A stretch of 64,000 nt of DNA, taken from Chitinimonas arctica (GTDB lineage Bacteria > Pseudomonadota > Gammaproteobacteria > Burkholderiales > Chitinimonadaceae). The stretch spans positions 2,480,001 through 2,544,000 of the forward strand of contig NZ_CP041730.1 of the NCBI RefSeq assembly GCF_007431345.1, given 5' to 3'. This document shows, one piece after another, positions 1 to 8,559 of the stretch. Every line of letters begins with the position of its first letter. Position 1 is the stretch's first letter. A program made the translations under genes and the position numbers. The notes beneath the pieces are model-generated. The model saw only the letters and a program-made list of their open reading frames with translations. It searched no databases and was not told the DNA's origin.

Positions 1-589
1 ACGCGAAACCCAGGCTGGCAAGGGACGGCATGGCCTCCGGCTGTAAGGGGGCCAGGTTGTGCAGATAGCGTTCGACGGGATAGGACTGCAGGTAGAAGGG
101 GCTGAGTTTTTTCAGCCAGGCGTTTTTGTACGGGGTAAAGACCGTAAAAAATTGGCCGGCCTGCGTCAGCACCTCATCCCGTTCGAAAATCACCTGGTCC
201 TTGCTGCTGTGGAAGGCGATATCGGCGACGGAGAGTGCTTTCCGAACGGCTTGGTCGCGCGCGATGGCGGCCGGTTCGTAATCGTGATTGGTGAAGACTG
301 CCTGGGCATGCAACTTGCTGGCTAAACGGGGAATTTCGTCCTGTGCCGACGCATGTCTTACCAGCAGGTCGCTGCCGAGCGCTTGCAATTGCGCCTTGAG
401 TGCCGCGATGGTTTCCCGGATGAATTCCACCCGTCTATCCTGGCGCGGCAGCGCCGCCAGGATTGCGGTATCGAAAACAAAAACCGGGATGACCCGTTCA
501 GCTTGCTTAAGCGCGTGATAGAGCGCGGCCTGATCGTCCAGGCGCAGGTCACGGCGTAGCCAGATCAGGGCTGTACGGTAGCGAGGCAT
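1..589 (-). CDS. phrB: Deoxyribodipyrimidine photolyase, N-terminal part (runs off the window)
   Basis: The reverse strand from the ATG at 589 reads MPRYRTALIWLRRDLRLDDQ, the typical opening of the photolyase/cryptochrome alpha/beta domain that binds the antenna chromophore. Further on it reads IPVFVFDTAIL, FTNHDYEP and FTVFTPYKNAW, all in family positions. The enzyme repairs UV-induced cyclobutane pyrimidine dimers in DNA using light and FAD. About 196 residues are present; the C-terminal FAD and DNA-binding domain lies beyond base 1, so the reading frame is only known to be intact here. It is transcribed divergently from yqgE across a 122-base gap. Family assignment is secure. CPD class and activity cannot be judged without the C-terminus. 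Confidence 0.88.
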   Translation of the reverse strand, partial: MPRYRTALIWLRRDLRLDDQAALYHALKQAERVIPVFVFDTAILAALPRQDRRVEFIRETIAALKAQLQALGSDLLVRHASAQDEIPRLASKLHAQAVFTNHDYEPAAIARDQAVRKALSVADIAFHSSKDQVIFERDEVLTQAGQFFTVFTPYKNAWLKKLSPFYLQSYPVERYLHNLAPLQPEAMPSLASLGFA

Positions 590-711
590 TGTTTTGTCAA
601 TGAATTGTCTTGGACTAACAGTTTACGAAAATGCAGGATAGGTTCGCAATTCAATAGCACGCCAACCAGAGCTCCTCAGCAAGGCGGGAGCACGTATGCG
701 ATAATTCAGCT

Positions 712-1272
712 ATGCATGCCATCAACCTGACCCGCCAATTCCTTATCGCCATGCCGGCCATGGCCGATCCCATCTTTGCCAAATCCTTGGTATTCGTCTG
801 CGACCACAACGAGCAAGGCGCCATGGGTGTGATCGTCAACCGCCCATTGGGCATGGATATGCGGACCTTGTTTCAGCAGATCGATATCGAGCTGCAGCGC
901 GAGGACGTGGCCGGCCAGGAAGTTTATTTCGGTGGCCCGGTACAAACCGACCGAGGCTTCGTCCTGCATCAGCCCTTGGGCAACTGGCAATCGACCATGT
1001 CGATCGAGGATGAATTGGGCCTGACGACCTCGAAGGATGTCTTGCTGGCGGTGGGAAGCGGTGATGGGCCGGAACGGCTGTTTATTTCGCTGGGATATTC
1101 CGGTTGGGAAGCCGGCCAGCTGGAAAACGAACTGGGGCAAAATGCCTGGCTGACCGTGGATGCCGATATCGAGGTGGTGTTCGCACTCCCACCCGAACAG
1201 CGCTATGAAGCGGCATTGAAGCTACTGGGCATCGATATGGCGATGTTGTCCGATACCGCCGGGCACGCCTGA
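712..1272 (+). CDS. yqgE: YqgE/AlgH family protein
   Basis: The 186-residue product has the normal length and signature of the YqgE/AlgH (DUF179) family: NLTRQFLIAMPAM at the start, FAKSLVFVCDHNEQGAMGVIVN, then YFGGPVQTDRGFVLH. The molecular function is not established; AlgH was first linked to alginate regulation in Pseudomonas. The start is the ATG at 712, with only a weak Shine-Dalgarno sequence; the next Met in frame lies inside the conserved N-terminus. It is followed after three bases by ruvX, a pairing very common in beta- and gammaproteobacteria, so the two are almost certainly co-transcribed. Confidence 0.93.
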   Translation: MHAINLTRQFLIAMPAMADPIFAKSLVFVCDHNEQGAMGVIVNRPLGMDMRTLFQQIDIELQREDVAGQEVYFGGPVQTDRGFVLHQPLGNWQSTMSIEDELGLTTSKDVLLAVGSGDGPERLFISLGYSGWEAGQLENELGQNAWLTVDADIEVVFALPPEQRYEAALKLLGIDMAMLSDTAGHA

Positions 1273-1275
1273 TTC

Positions 1276-1701
1276 ATGCCTGCGAATTACGTGCTTGCCT
1301 TTGATTTTGGCGAAGCAAGAATCGGTGTCGCCGGTGGTAGTCCGGAATTGGCCATTGCCACGCCGCTGGCCACGATCGGCGGCAACAGCAACGATGAGAA
1401 ATTCGCCGCTATCGCTGCCCTGATCGCCGAGTGGCGGCCTAGCCAGCTGGTGGTCGGTTTGCCCAGCCATCTGGATGGCACCGAGCATGAACTCAGCCGT
1501 TTATCCCGTACCTTTGCCAATCGCCTGCATGGTCGTTTCAATTTGCCGGTCGCCCTGGTGGATGAACGCTTGACCTCGGTGGAAGCCGAGGGTTTGCTGA
1601 GCCAGGCCGGGACATTCGGCAAGAAGCGCAAATCGGCGCTGGATCAGGTGGCCGCCATGCAGATTCTGCAAGCCTGGTTCGATCAGGGCGGGACGGCCTG
1701 A
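1276..1701 (+). CDS. ruvX: RuvX/YqgF family Holliday junction resolvase-like protein
   Basis: This 141-residue protein has the RNase H-like fold signature of YqgF: FDFGEARIGVA near the N-terminus, VVGLPSHLDGTEHE in the middle, VDERLTSVEAEG, and DQVAAMQILQAWFD at the end. Family members act in 16S rRNA 5'-end processing and have been proposed to be Holliday junction resolvases. The acidic residues expected for metal binding (Asp in FDFG, Glu in DERLTS, Asp in DQVAA) are all present. It begins three bases after yqgE and is followed by pyrB 62 bases downstream, so a yqgE-ruvX-pyrB-pyrC' operon is likely. Confidence 0.93.
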   Translation: MPANYVLAFDFGEARIGVAGGSPELAIATPLATIGGNSNDEKFAAIAALIAEWRPSQLVVGLPSHLDGTEHELSRLSRTFANRLHGRFNLPVALVDERLTSVEAEGLLSQAGTFGKKRKSALDQVAAMQILQAWFDQGGTA

Positions 1702-1763
1702 CATTGCCGGATTCCGCCTAAAAGTTTGAAAGATCTGGAATACCTAGGGAAAGGCCCTTTTCG

Positions 1764-2717
1764 ATGTACAACCCGCAACTCAACCAGCACGGTGAGCTGA
1801 TTCACCTGCTCAGTACCGAGGGCCTGCCGGCGCGTATCCTGCGCCAGATTCTCGATCGCGCCGCCGGATTTGTCGCCGCTGGTGAACAGGGCGAGAAAAA
1901 GCATGCGGATCTGGCTGGCAAGACCGTATTCAATCTGTTTTTCGAGAACTCGACCCGTACCCGCACGACTTTCGAGATCGCGCAGAAACGACTCAGTGCG
2001 GATGTCCACAGCCTGAATATCCAGGCCAGCTCCACCGCCAAGGGCGAGACGCTGCTGGATACCATCCACAATCTGGAAGCGATGGGCGCCGATATGTTCG
2101 TCGTGCGCCATGCCGAATCCGGCGCGCCGTTCCTGATCGCCAAGCATGTCCGGCCCGGCGTGGCGGTGGTGAATGCCGGCGACGGCAGGCATGCCCATCC
2201 GACCCAGGCCTTGCTGGACATGTACACCATTCGCCATTTCAAGGGCGATTTCCAGAATCTACGCGTGGCCATCGTCGGCGATATCCTGCATTCGCGGGTT
2301 GCCCGCTCGCAGATCCATGCGCTCACCACCCTCGGTTGCCCGGAAGTGCGGGTGATCGGTCCCAAGACCCTGTTGCCGCGCGATGTCGAGCAACTGGGCG
2401 TGCAGGTGTTTCACGATCTGACCGAGGGATTGCGGGATGTCGACGTGGTCATCGCGCTGCGCTTGCAGAACGAGCGCATGAATGGCGCCCTGTTGCCCAG
2501 CGCCAATGAATTCAACCAGTTCTACGGCTTGAGCCGGGAGCGGCTGACCCTGGCCAAGCCGGATGCCATCGTGATGCATCCCGGTCCGATGAACCGCGGC
2601 GTGGAAATCGATTCCGCCGTGGCGGATGGCCGGCAGTCGGTCATTCTCGACCAGGTCACTTTCGGTATCGCGGTACGCATGGCCGTGATGAGCACGCTGT
2701 CGGAGGCCCGCGCATGA
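1764..2717 (+). CDS. pyrB: Aspartate carbamoyltransferase catalytic subunit
   Basis: PyrB condenses carbamoyl phosphate with aspartate, the first committed step of pyrimidine synthesis. The 317-residue product carries the carbamoyl-phosphate loop FENSTRTRTTFE (about residues 59-70), the HPTQALLD motif and MHPGPMNRGVEID near the C-terminus. Its length fits the PyrB form found with pyrC' in pseudomonads and many betaproteobacteria. The last four bases (ATGA) overlap the start of pyrC', so translation is coupled. The 62-base leader contains a near-palindrome around 1748-1763 just before the ATG, but no clear attenuator could be drawn. No pyrI regulatory subunit gene is present. Confidence 0.97.
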   Translation: MYNPQLNQHGELIHLLSTEGLPARILRQILDRAAGFVAAGEQGEKKHADLAGKTVFNLFFENSTRTRTTFEIAQKRLSADVHSLNIQASSTAKGETLLDTIHNLEAMGADMFVVRHAESGAPFLIAKHVRPGVAVVNAGDGRHAHPTQALLDMYTIRHFKGDFQNLRVAIVGDILHSRVARSQIHALTTLGCPEVRVIGPKTLLPRDVEQLGVQVFHDLTEGLRDVDVVIALRLQNERMNGALLPSANEFNQFYGLSRERLTLAKPDAIVMHPGPMNRGVEIDSAVADGRQSVILDQVTFGIAVRMAVMSTLSEARA

Positions 2718-4018
2718 GTACCGCAAGCAACGCTATGTTGATCCAGAACGGTCGGGTCATCGATCCCGCCAGCGGCCTGGACGCCGTGACCGATCTCTTC
2801 CTCGCCGGCGGCAAGATTGTCGCCATCGGTGAAGCACCGGCCGGATTCCATGCCGATCGGGTGATCAATGCCGCCGGCCTGGCCGTGATGCCCGGCCTGG
2901 TCGATCTGGCCGCGCGCCTGGGCGAGCCTGGCGGCGAGCACAAGAACAAGCTGCAAAGCGAATTGAAGGCGGCCGTGGCGGGTGGGGTCACCACGCTGTG
3001 CGCCATGCCGGATACCAACCCCCCCCTGGATGAACCGGGCTTGGTGCAGATGCTGCGCCAGCGGGCCGATGGGCTGGGCTTGGCGCGGGTATTGCCGCTG
3101 GGTGCGTTGACGCGCGGCCTGGCCGGCCAGGAACTGACCGAATTCGCCAAATTGCGCGATGCCGGCTGCGTGGCGTTTAGTCAGGCCGATGCCCCGTTGG
3201 CCGATACCCGCGTGCTGTATCGCGCCATGCAGTACGCGGCGACCTATGGCATCACGCTGCGTATCCGGCCGCAGGATATGCGCCTGGCGGCGGGCGGCGT
3301 GGCCCATGATGGCCAGGTCGCCACCCGCCTGGGCTTGCCGGCCATTCCTTCGGTTGCCGAGACCGTGGCCATCTCGACCATCGTGATCCTGATGAAGGAC
3401 AGCGGTGCGCGGGTCCACCTGGAACGGGTATCCACCCGCGAGGGGCTGGAGATGATCGCCGCCGCGCGCGCCTATGGCTTGCCGCTGAGCTGCGACGTAA
3501 GCATCAACCACGTGCATCTGGCCGATATCGATATCGGCTATTTCGACTCGAATATGCGGCTCTCCCCGCCGCTGCGCAGTACCAACGACCGCGATGCCAT
3601 TCAGCATGCGCTGCTCGACGGCACCATTGCGGCGATCTGCTCGGACCATAGTCCGGTCGGCAATGACGACAAATTGCTGCCCTTCGGCGAAGCGCGTCCT
3701 GGCGCGAGCGCCCTGGAACTATTGTTGCCGCTGGTACTGGGTTGGGCCGAACAAAAGCATGTGCCCTTGGTCAAGGCGCTGGCCACCGTTTGCAGCGGAC
3801 CGGCCGATCTGCTGGGCTTGCCGGCCGGCCGGCTGGCTGTCGGCGGACCGGCGGATATCTGCCTGTTCGAACCACTTACGCCCTGGCGTGTCGGACCGGA
3901 AACCTTGCTCAGCAGCGGCAAACACACGCCGTTTGCGGGCATGGAATTGCGTGGTAGAGTCCGTTACACCCTGGTCGGCGGGTGTATTGCCTACACCGCT
4001 GAACCGGGCGCAGCGTGA
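2714..4018 (+). CDS. pyrC': Dihydroorotase-like PyrC' (metal site lost), probable ATCase-assembly subunit
   Basis: The 434-residue protein is a full-length type I dihydroorotase homologue (amidohydrolase fold). The zinc-binding DxHxHxR motif is destroyed: residues 61-73 read GLVDLAARLGEPG, with Ala66 and Arg68 where the two metal-binding histidines belong and Gly70 in place of the substrate-binding Arg. The later ICSDHSP motif and the F-E-A-R-P-G segment are kept. In Pseudomonas a similar inactive PyrC' forms a dodecamer with PyrB and is needed for ATCase activity. The ATGA overlap with pyrB fits the same role here. The active dihydroorotase must be encoded elsewhere. The loss is direct observation; the structural role is inference by homology. 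Confidence 0.9.
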   Translation: MSTASNAMLIQNGRVIDPASGLDAVTDLFLAGGKIVAIGEAPAGFHADRVINAAGLAVMPGLVDLAARLGEPGGEHKNKLQSELKAAVAGGVTTLCAMPDTNPPLDEPGLVQMLRQRADGLGLARVLPLGALTRGLAGQELTEFAKLRDAGCVAFSQADAPLADTRVLYRAMQYAATYGITLRIRPQDMRLAAGGVAHDGQVATRLGLPAIPSVAETVAISTIVILMKDSGARVHLERVSTREGLEMIAAARAYGLPLSCDVSINHVHLADIDIGYFDSNMRLSPPLRSTNDRDAIQHALLDGTIAAICSDHSPVGNDDKLLPFGEARPGASALELLLPLVLGWAEQKHVPLVKALATVCSGPADLLGLPAGRLAVGGPADICLFEPLTPWRVGPETLLSSGKHTPFAGMELRGRVRYTLVGGCIAYTAEPGAA

Positions 4019-4179
4019 ATTTCACGCGACGTCGATCAAAACCCGAGCAAAACATAGAAAACGCTGATTCGTTTTTTCCGTTGGACGCTTGCGCTAAGAT
4101 CCGGGTCAGACCCGCTGCTTATTCGCATCGAGACGATTGAAAATAAATCAGCTTGCCACGCTACCTCTGAGGAAATGCC

Positions 4180-4443
4180 ATGTCCGATATTGACGCCAAG
4201 TTCAAACAAGCCGCCGAAGATGTCACCGCTCTGTCCGAAGCACCGGACAACGCCGTCAAGCTGAAGCTGTACGCGCTGTACAAGCAAGCCAGCGAAGGCG
4301 ATGTGAAGGGCGACAAGCCATCGATGTTCGATTTCGTCGGCGCTGCCAAGTACAACGCTTGGTCCGAGTTGTCCGGCACCGCCAACGACACCGCCAAGCA
4401 GAAGTACATCGACCTGGTCGAGGCGTTGAAAGCCAAGGAATAA
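4180..4443 (+). CDS. Acyl-CoA-binding protein (ACBP)
   Basis: An 87-residue four-helix ACBP. It has the signature YALYKQASEGDV followed by MFDFVGAAKYNAW, which contains the Tyr, Lys and Trp residues that contact the acyl-CoA headgroup in the family. It buffers and transports long-chain acyl-CoA esters in the cytoplasm. ACBP is widespread in eukaryotes and scattered in bacteria, including betaproteobacteria. A good Shine-Dalgarno sequence (GAGGAA) precedes the ATG. It is a single-gene unit: 161 bases separate it from pyrC' and a strong terminator follows at 4462. Confidence 0.95.
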   Translation: MSDIDAKFKQAAEDVTALSEAPDNAVKLKLYALYKQASEGDVKGDKPSMFDFVGAAKYNAWSELSGTANDTAKQKYIDLVEALKAKE

Positions 4444-4461
4444 GCCGGCGGTTCTGCCTGC

Positions 4462-4487
4462 AAGCCGACCTTTTGGTCGGCTTTTGT
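4462..4487 (+). terminator. Rho-independent terminator after the ACBP gene
   Basis: A nine-base-pair perfect stem (4462-4470 with 4475-4483) has a TTTT loop and a T-rich 3' side. It lies 18 bases after the ACBP stop codon and directly before parC, so parC needs its own promoter or relies on readthrough. Confidence 0.9.
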
Positions 4488-4509
4488 ATTTGTGGCGAGG
4501 CACATGACC

Positions 4510-6936
4510 ATGCCATTATCCGCCCGCCAGCCCTCCATCCCAAAAAGCGCCATGATAGATACACCCGATCTCCCACTCGAAGACGACCTGATCCCTACCG
4601 AACCTGCGGCGGGCGCTCCCGCGGCGGGTGACACGGGCGATCTACCGCCGCCGCCCAGCCTGCTCGACCTGGCTGGAGCCGATTCGGTGCCGCTGGGCCG
4701 TTATGCCGAGCGTGCCTATCTGGAGTACGCCGTGTCGGTGGTCAAGGGACGCGCCTTGCCCGATGTGTGCGATGGCCAGAAGCCGGTACAGCGCCGCATC
4801 CTTTACGCCATGCACGAGATGGGCCTGAGCGGCACGGCCAAGCCGGTCAAGTCGGCACGGGTGGTGGGCGAAGTGCTGGGTAAGTACCACCCGCACGGCG
4901 ATACCTCGGCCTATGACGCGATGGTGAGATTGGCGCAGGATTTTTCGCTGCGCTATCCGCTGGTGGATGGGCAGGGCAATTTCGGTAGCCGCGATGGCGA
5001 CGGGGCCGCCGCCATGCGGTACACCGAAGCACGGCTGACCAAGATCGCCGAGCTGCTGCTGTCCGAAATCAATATGGGTACCTCGGATTTCATACCCAAT
5101 TACGACGGCGCCTTCGAAGAACCCAAGCTGCTGCCGGCCCGCCTGCCCATGCTTTTGCTCAATGGTGCATCGGGCATTGCGGTGGGCATGGCCACCGAGA
5201 TGCCGCCGCATAATCTGCGTGAAGTGGCCGAGGCGGCCATTGCGCTGATCCAGAAGCCGAGCAGCACGCTGGACGAAATCCTGCAGCATATCCAGGGTCC
5301 GGATTTCCCCGGCGGCGGGCAGATCATCTCCAGCCGAGAGCAGATCCGCGCGGCCTACGAGGGTGGCCGGGGTTCGCTGGCGGTACGCGCGCGCTGGAAG
5401 ATCGAGGAATTGGCACGGGGGCAGTGGCAGTTGGTGATAACCGAACTGCCGCCCAATAGCTCGTCGCAAAAAGTGTTGGAAGAGATCGAGGATCTGACCA
5501 ATCCGAAGTTGAAGAAGGGTAAGAAGACCCTGACCCAGGAGCAGGTGCAGCTCAAGCAGCTGCTGCTGTCGCAACTGGATACGGTACGGGACGAATCGGG
5601 TAAGGATGTGGCGGTACGCTTGGTGTTCGAACCCAAGTCGCGCACGCAGAGCCCGGAAGAGTTCGCCAATATGCTGCTGACCCATACCAGCCTGGAGGGC
5701 AGCAGCTCAATCAATATGGTCGCCATCGGCATCGATGGCAGGCCGCAGCAGAAATCGCTCAAGCAGTTGCTGAGCGAATGGATCCAATACCGTTTTGCCA
5801 CGGTAAGGCGCCGTACCGCCTACCGCCTGGGCCAGGTGGACGATCGCATCCATATCCTGGAAGGCCGCATGACGGTCTTCCTGAATATCGACGAAGTGAT
5901 ACGCATCATTCGCGAATCGGATGAGCCCAAGGCCGCGTTGATGGCGGCCTTCCGGCTGAGCGAGCGGCAAACCGAGGATATCCTGGAAATCCGCCTGCGC
6001 CAGTTGGCGCGGCTGGAAGGCATCAAGATCGAGCAGGAACTGGCCAAGCTGCGCGAGGAAAAGACCGGGCTGGAGCACCTGCTGGGCAATGAGAGCGCCA
6101 TGCAGAAGCTGATCGTCCGGGAAATCCGCGACGATGCGAAAACCTATGGCGATGACCGCCGTACCCTGATCGAAGCCAAGGAAAAAGCCAGCATCACCGT
6201 GGCCGTGGTCGATGAAGCCTTGACCGTTATCCTGTCGCAAAAGGGATGGATCCGTAGCCGCAATGGCCATGGCGTGGAGACCCAAGGGCTGACCTTCAAG
6301 GAAGGCGATAGCCTGTTGGCCGCCCTCGAGTGCCGCTCGGTCGATACCGTGGCGCTGTTTGGTTCCGATGGCCGGGTCTACAACCTGCTGGCCGGCAATC
6401 TGCCAGGCGGGCGCGGTGACGGGGTGCCGGTCGCTTCGGTGATCGAACTGGCAGGCAAGACCCGCATCGTGCAGATCCTGGCGGCCAAGCCGGAGCAAGC
6501 CCTGCTGATCGCCGGCGCCAACGGCTATGCCTTCCACTGTGAATTCAAGGATTTGCTGACCCGCCAGAAGGCCGGCAAGGCTTTCCTCTCGCTGGACGAG
6601 GGAGAGGAATTGCTGAAGCTCGCGCCCTTTGTGCCACGTGAAACCAATCTGGTGTGCTGCCTGTCAACCAGCGGTAAATTGCACGCCTTCCCCCTGGCCG
6701 AGCTGAAATCCCTGTCCGGCGGCGGACGGGGCATGATCGCGATGGCGCTGGACGAGAAGGACACCTTGGCGGCCATTACCGTCAGCGATGGCAATACGCT
6801 GACGCTCAATGGTTTGGGCCGTGGCGGCAAGCCGATGGCGCTGACCTTCGATGCCAATGATCTGGCCCCGTATGTGGGCAAACGCGCCAAGAAGGGTAAG
6901 CCGCTGGTGGGTGGATTGAAGCTGGCCGGGTTTTAG
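4510..6936 (+). CDS. parC: DNA topoisomerase IV subunit A
   Basis: ParC is the DNA-cleaving subunit of topoisomerase IV, which decatenates daughter chromosomes together with ParE. The protein shows the type IIA breakage-reunion domain (VKGRALPDVCDGQKPVQRR, YHPHGDTSAYDAMVRLAQ, then the catalytic Tyr in AAMRYTEARL). It then has the coiled-coil gate and a C-terminal beta-pinwheel ending with KKGKPLVGGLKL. A proline/alanine-rich leader of about 50 residues precedes the conserved core. GTG4492, ATG4504, ATG4510 and ATG4552 are all in frame; 4510 was chosen because GAGG ends nine bases upstream. No parE lies next to it. The ORF is intact and of normal length (about 808 residues). Confidence 0.95.
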   Translation: MPLSARQPSIPKSAMIDTPDLPLEDDLIPTEPAAGAPAAGDTGDLPPPPSLLDLAGADSVPLGRYAERAYLEYAVSVVKGRALPDVCDGQKPVQRRILYAMHEMGLSGTAKPVKSARVVGEVLGKYHPHGDTSAYDAMVRLAQDFSLRYPLVDGQGNFGSRDGDGAAAMRYTEARLTKIAELLLSEINMGTSDFIPNYDGAFEEPKLLPARLPMLLLNGASGIAVGMATEMPPHNLREVAEAAIALIQKPSSTLDEILQHIQGPDFPGGGQIISSREQIRAAYEGGRGSLAVRARWKIEELARGQWQLVITELPPNSSSQKVLEEIEDLTNPKLKKGKKTLTQEQVQLKQLLLSQLDTVRDESGKDVAVRLVFEPKSRTQSPEEFANMLLTHTSLEGSSSINMVAIGIDGRPQQKSLKQLLSEWIQYRFATVRRRTAYRLGQVDDRIHILEGRMTVFLNIDEVIRIIRESDEPKAALMAAFRLSERQTEDILEIRLRQLARLEGIKIEQELAKLREEKTGLEHLLGNESAMQKLIVREIRDDAKTYGDDRRTLIEAKEKASITVAVVDEALTVILSQKGWIRSRNGHGVETQGLTFKEGDSLLAALECRSVDTVALFGSDGRVYNLLAGNLPGGRGDGVPVASVIELAGKTRIVQILAAKPEQALLIAGANGYAFHCEFKDLLTRQKAGKAFLSLDEGEELLKLAPFVPRETNLVCCLSTSGKLHAFPLAELKSLSGGGRGMIAMALDEKDTLAAITVSDGNTLTLNGLGRGGKPMALTFDANDLAPYVGKRAKKGKPLVGGLKLAGF

Positions 6937-6971
6937 CAGAGATGCCCGGAACCACGTGAAACTTCGCGGCC

Positions 6972-6997
6972 GGCTGAATTTCTGAGACAATTCAGCC
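6972..6997. other. Inverted repeat after parC
   Basis: A perfect nine-base inverted repeat (6972-6980 with 6989-6997) with an eight-base loop and no T-run. It sits between the parC stop and the stronger terminator at 7010. It may help 3'-end formation or mRNA stability. A preQ1 aptamer before queE was considered, but neither the sequence nor the geometry fits. Confidence 0.5.
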
Positions 6998-7009
6998 AGT
7001 TGCAATACC

Positions 7010-7042
7010 GGCATGGGCCGTCGCCCATGCCGTTTGCTTTTT
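7010..7042 (+). terminator. Rho-independent terminator between parC and queE
   Basis: A nine-base-pair GC-rich stem (7010-7018 with 7023-7031) and four-base loop are followed by a T-rich tail ending in TTTTT at 7038-7042. The tail ends only ten bases before the queE ATG, so if transcription of queE starts upstream the hairpin could also act as an attenuator in its leader. Confidence 0.8.
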
Positions 7043-7052
7043 GAGCGCTCCG

Positions 7053-7700
7053 ATGTCCGCTACCCGCCTCCGTATCACCGAAATCTTTTTCTCGCTGCAG
7101 GGCGAAACCAGCCGGCTGGGCCTGCCGACCGTGTTCGTGCGCTTGACCGGTTGTCCGCTGCGTTGCGGCTATTGCGATAGCGCCTATGCGTTCCATGGCG
7201 GCAAGCTGCAATCGCTGGATGATATCGTCGCCGAAGTGGCCAGCCACGGTACGCCCTATGTCTGCGTCACCGGCGGCGAGCCGCTGGCACAGGCAGCCTG
7301 CCACGATCTGCTGCGCAGGCTTTGCGACGACGGTTTCTCGGTAAGCCTGGAAACCAGCGGCCATCTACCGATCGAAACGGTGGACCCGCGTGTGTCGCGC
7401 ATCGTCGATATCAAGACGCCGGGTTCGGGCGAGGTGGAAAAGAATCTGTGGGAAAACCTGCCCCACCTGAATGCGCGCGATGAGCTGAAATTCGTGCTGG
7501 TACATCGGCACGATTACGAGTGGGCGCGCGATCTCTTGCTGGACAACGGCCTGCACACCCTCTGCCCGGTGTTGTTCAGCCCGGTCTGGGAGTCGCTCAA
7601 ACCGGCCGACCTGGCGCAGTGGGTCCTGGCCGACAAGCTGCCGGTGCGGGTGCAGGTGCAGTTGCACAAGATCCTGTGGGGCGACAAGCCGGGCGTATAG
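7053..7700 (+). CDS. queE: 7-carboxy-7-deazaguanine synthase QueE
   Basis: A radical-SAM enzyme that converts 6-carboxytetrahydropterin to 7-carboxy-7-deazaguanine on the path to preQ0 and queuosine. The [4Fe-4S]-binding CX3CX2C motif is present as CPLRCGYC, with the QueE-type FFSLQGET opening and VCVTGGEPL for SAM binding. About 215 residues, normal for the family. ATG7053 was chosen over the in-frame TTG at 7041, which lies in the terminator tail. queC follows after 37 bases, giving a two-gene queuosine unit; queD and queF are not in the window. Confidence 0.95.
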   Translation: MSATRLRITEIFFSLQGETSRLGLPTVFVRLTGCPLRCGYCDSAYAFHGGKLQSLDDIVAEVASHGTPYVCVTGGEPLAQAACHDLLRRLCDDGFSVSLETSGHLPIETVDPRVSRIVDIKTPGSGEVEKNLWENLPHLNARDELKFVLVHRHDYEWARDLLLDNGLHTLCPVLFSPVWESLKPADLAQWVLADKLPVRVQVQLHKILWGDKPGV

Positions 7701-7737
7701 CGCTGGGTCTCCCCTTAGACGAGAAAGGACATCACCT

Positions 7738-8412
7738 ATGAAAAAAGCCGTCATTCTTTTGTCCGGCGGATTGGATTCCGCCACCGTTCTGGCCATGGCC
7801 GTCAGCCAGGGCTACGAATGCTATTGCCTCAGTTTCGACTATGGCCAGCGCCACAATGCCGAGCTGGCGGCCGCACGCCGTGTCAGCGCCGCCCTGGGTG
7901 CCCGCGAGCACCGTATCGCCACCATCGATCTGGCCGCCTTTGGCGGCTCGGCCCTGACCGATGCCAGTATCGAAGTCCCGGTGGATGGCGTGCAGGACGG
8001 CGAGATTCCGGTGACCTATGTGCCGGCCCGCAATACCATCATGCTGTCGTTCGCCTTGGGCTGGGCGGAAGTCCTGGAGGCACACGATATCTTTATCGGC
8101 GTGAACGCGGTCGATTACTCCGGCTACCCGGATTGCCGTCCCGAGTACATTTCCGCTTTCGAGTTGATGGCCAACCTTGCCACCCGCATCAGCGTGGAAG
8201 GCGCCAAGCTGCATATCCGCACGCCCTTGCTCAGTCTCAGCAAGGCACGGATCGTGGAGACCGGCGCCAAGCTGGGCGTGGACTATGCCTTGACCGTGTC
8301 CTGCTACAAGGCCGATCTTGAAGGGCGTGCCTGCGGTGTCTGCGATGCCTGCCGCCTGCGCCGCACGGGTTTCGAACTGGCCGGCATGGCCGACCCCACC
8401 CGCTACCAGTAA
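7738..8412 (+). CDS. queC: 7-cyano-7-deazaguanine synthase QueC
   Basis: QueC uses ATP and ammonia to convert 7-carboxy-7-deazaguanine to preQ0. The 224-residue protein starts with the PP-loop LLSGGLDSATVLAMA and ends with the four-Cys zinc site spread over SCYKAD and ACGVCDACRLR. VPARNTIMLSFALGWAE is also a family motif. AAGGA precedes the ATG by about ten bases. It shares an operon with queE. Confidence 0.97.
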   Translation: MKKAVILLSGGLDSATVLAMAVSQGYECYCLSFDYGQRHNAELAAARRVSAALGAREHRIATIDLAAFGGSALTDASIEVPVDGVQDGEIPVTYVPARNTIMLSFALGWAEVLEAHDIFIGVNAVDYSGYPDCRPEYISAFELMANLATRISVEGAKLHIRTPLLSLSKARIVETGAKLGVDYALTVSCYKADLEGRACGVCDACRLRRTGFELAGMADPTRYQ

Positions 8413-8559
8413 GTTCGGCTGCGGCATTTGGTCGCATTCGCTTCTCGTCTCCGTCCATTAGGCTAGTTGATCCAGCCTATCCAGACGGATTTGGCGCGGT
8501 GGGTTCCCAAAGCCGTGGAACCCCTTTCTCCAATCATTCATGATCAGCGATACCTTCCC

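Noticed and set aside
59..559. Plus-strand frames in the first 600 bases
   Set aside because: They lie opposite a clear photolyase N-terminus on the minus strand and have no domains.
6972..7042. Possible preQ1 riboswitch before queE
   Set aside because: The two hairpins here are plain inverted repeats; the conserved preQ1-I loop and A-rich tail are absent.
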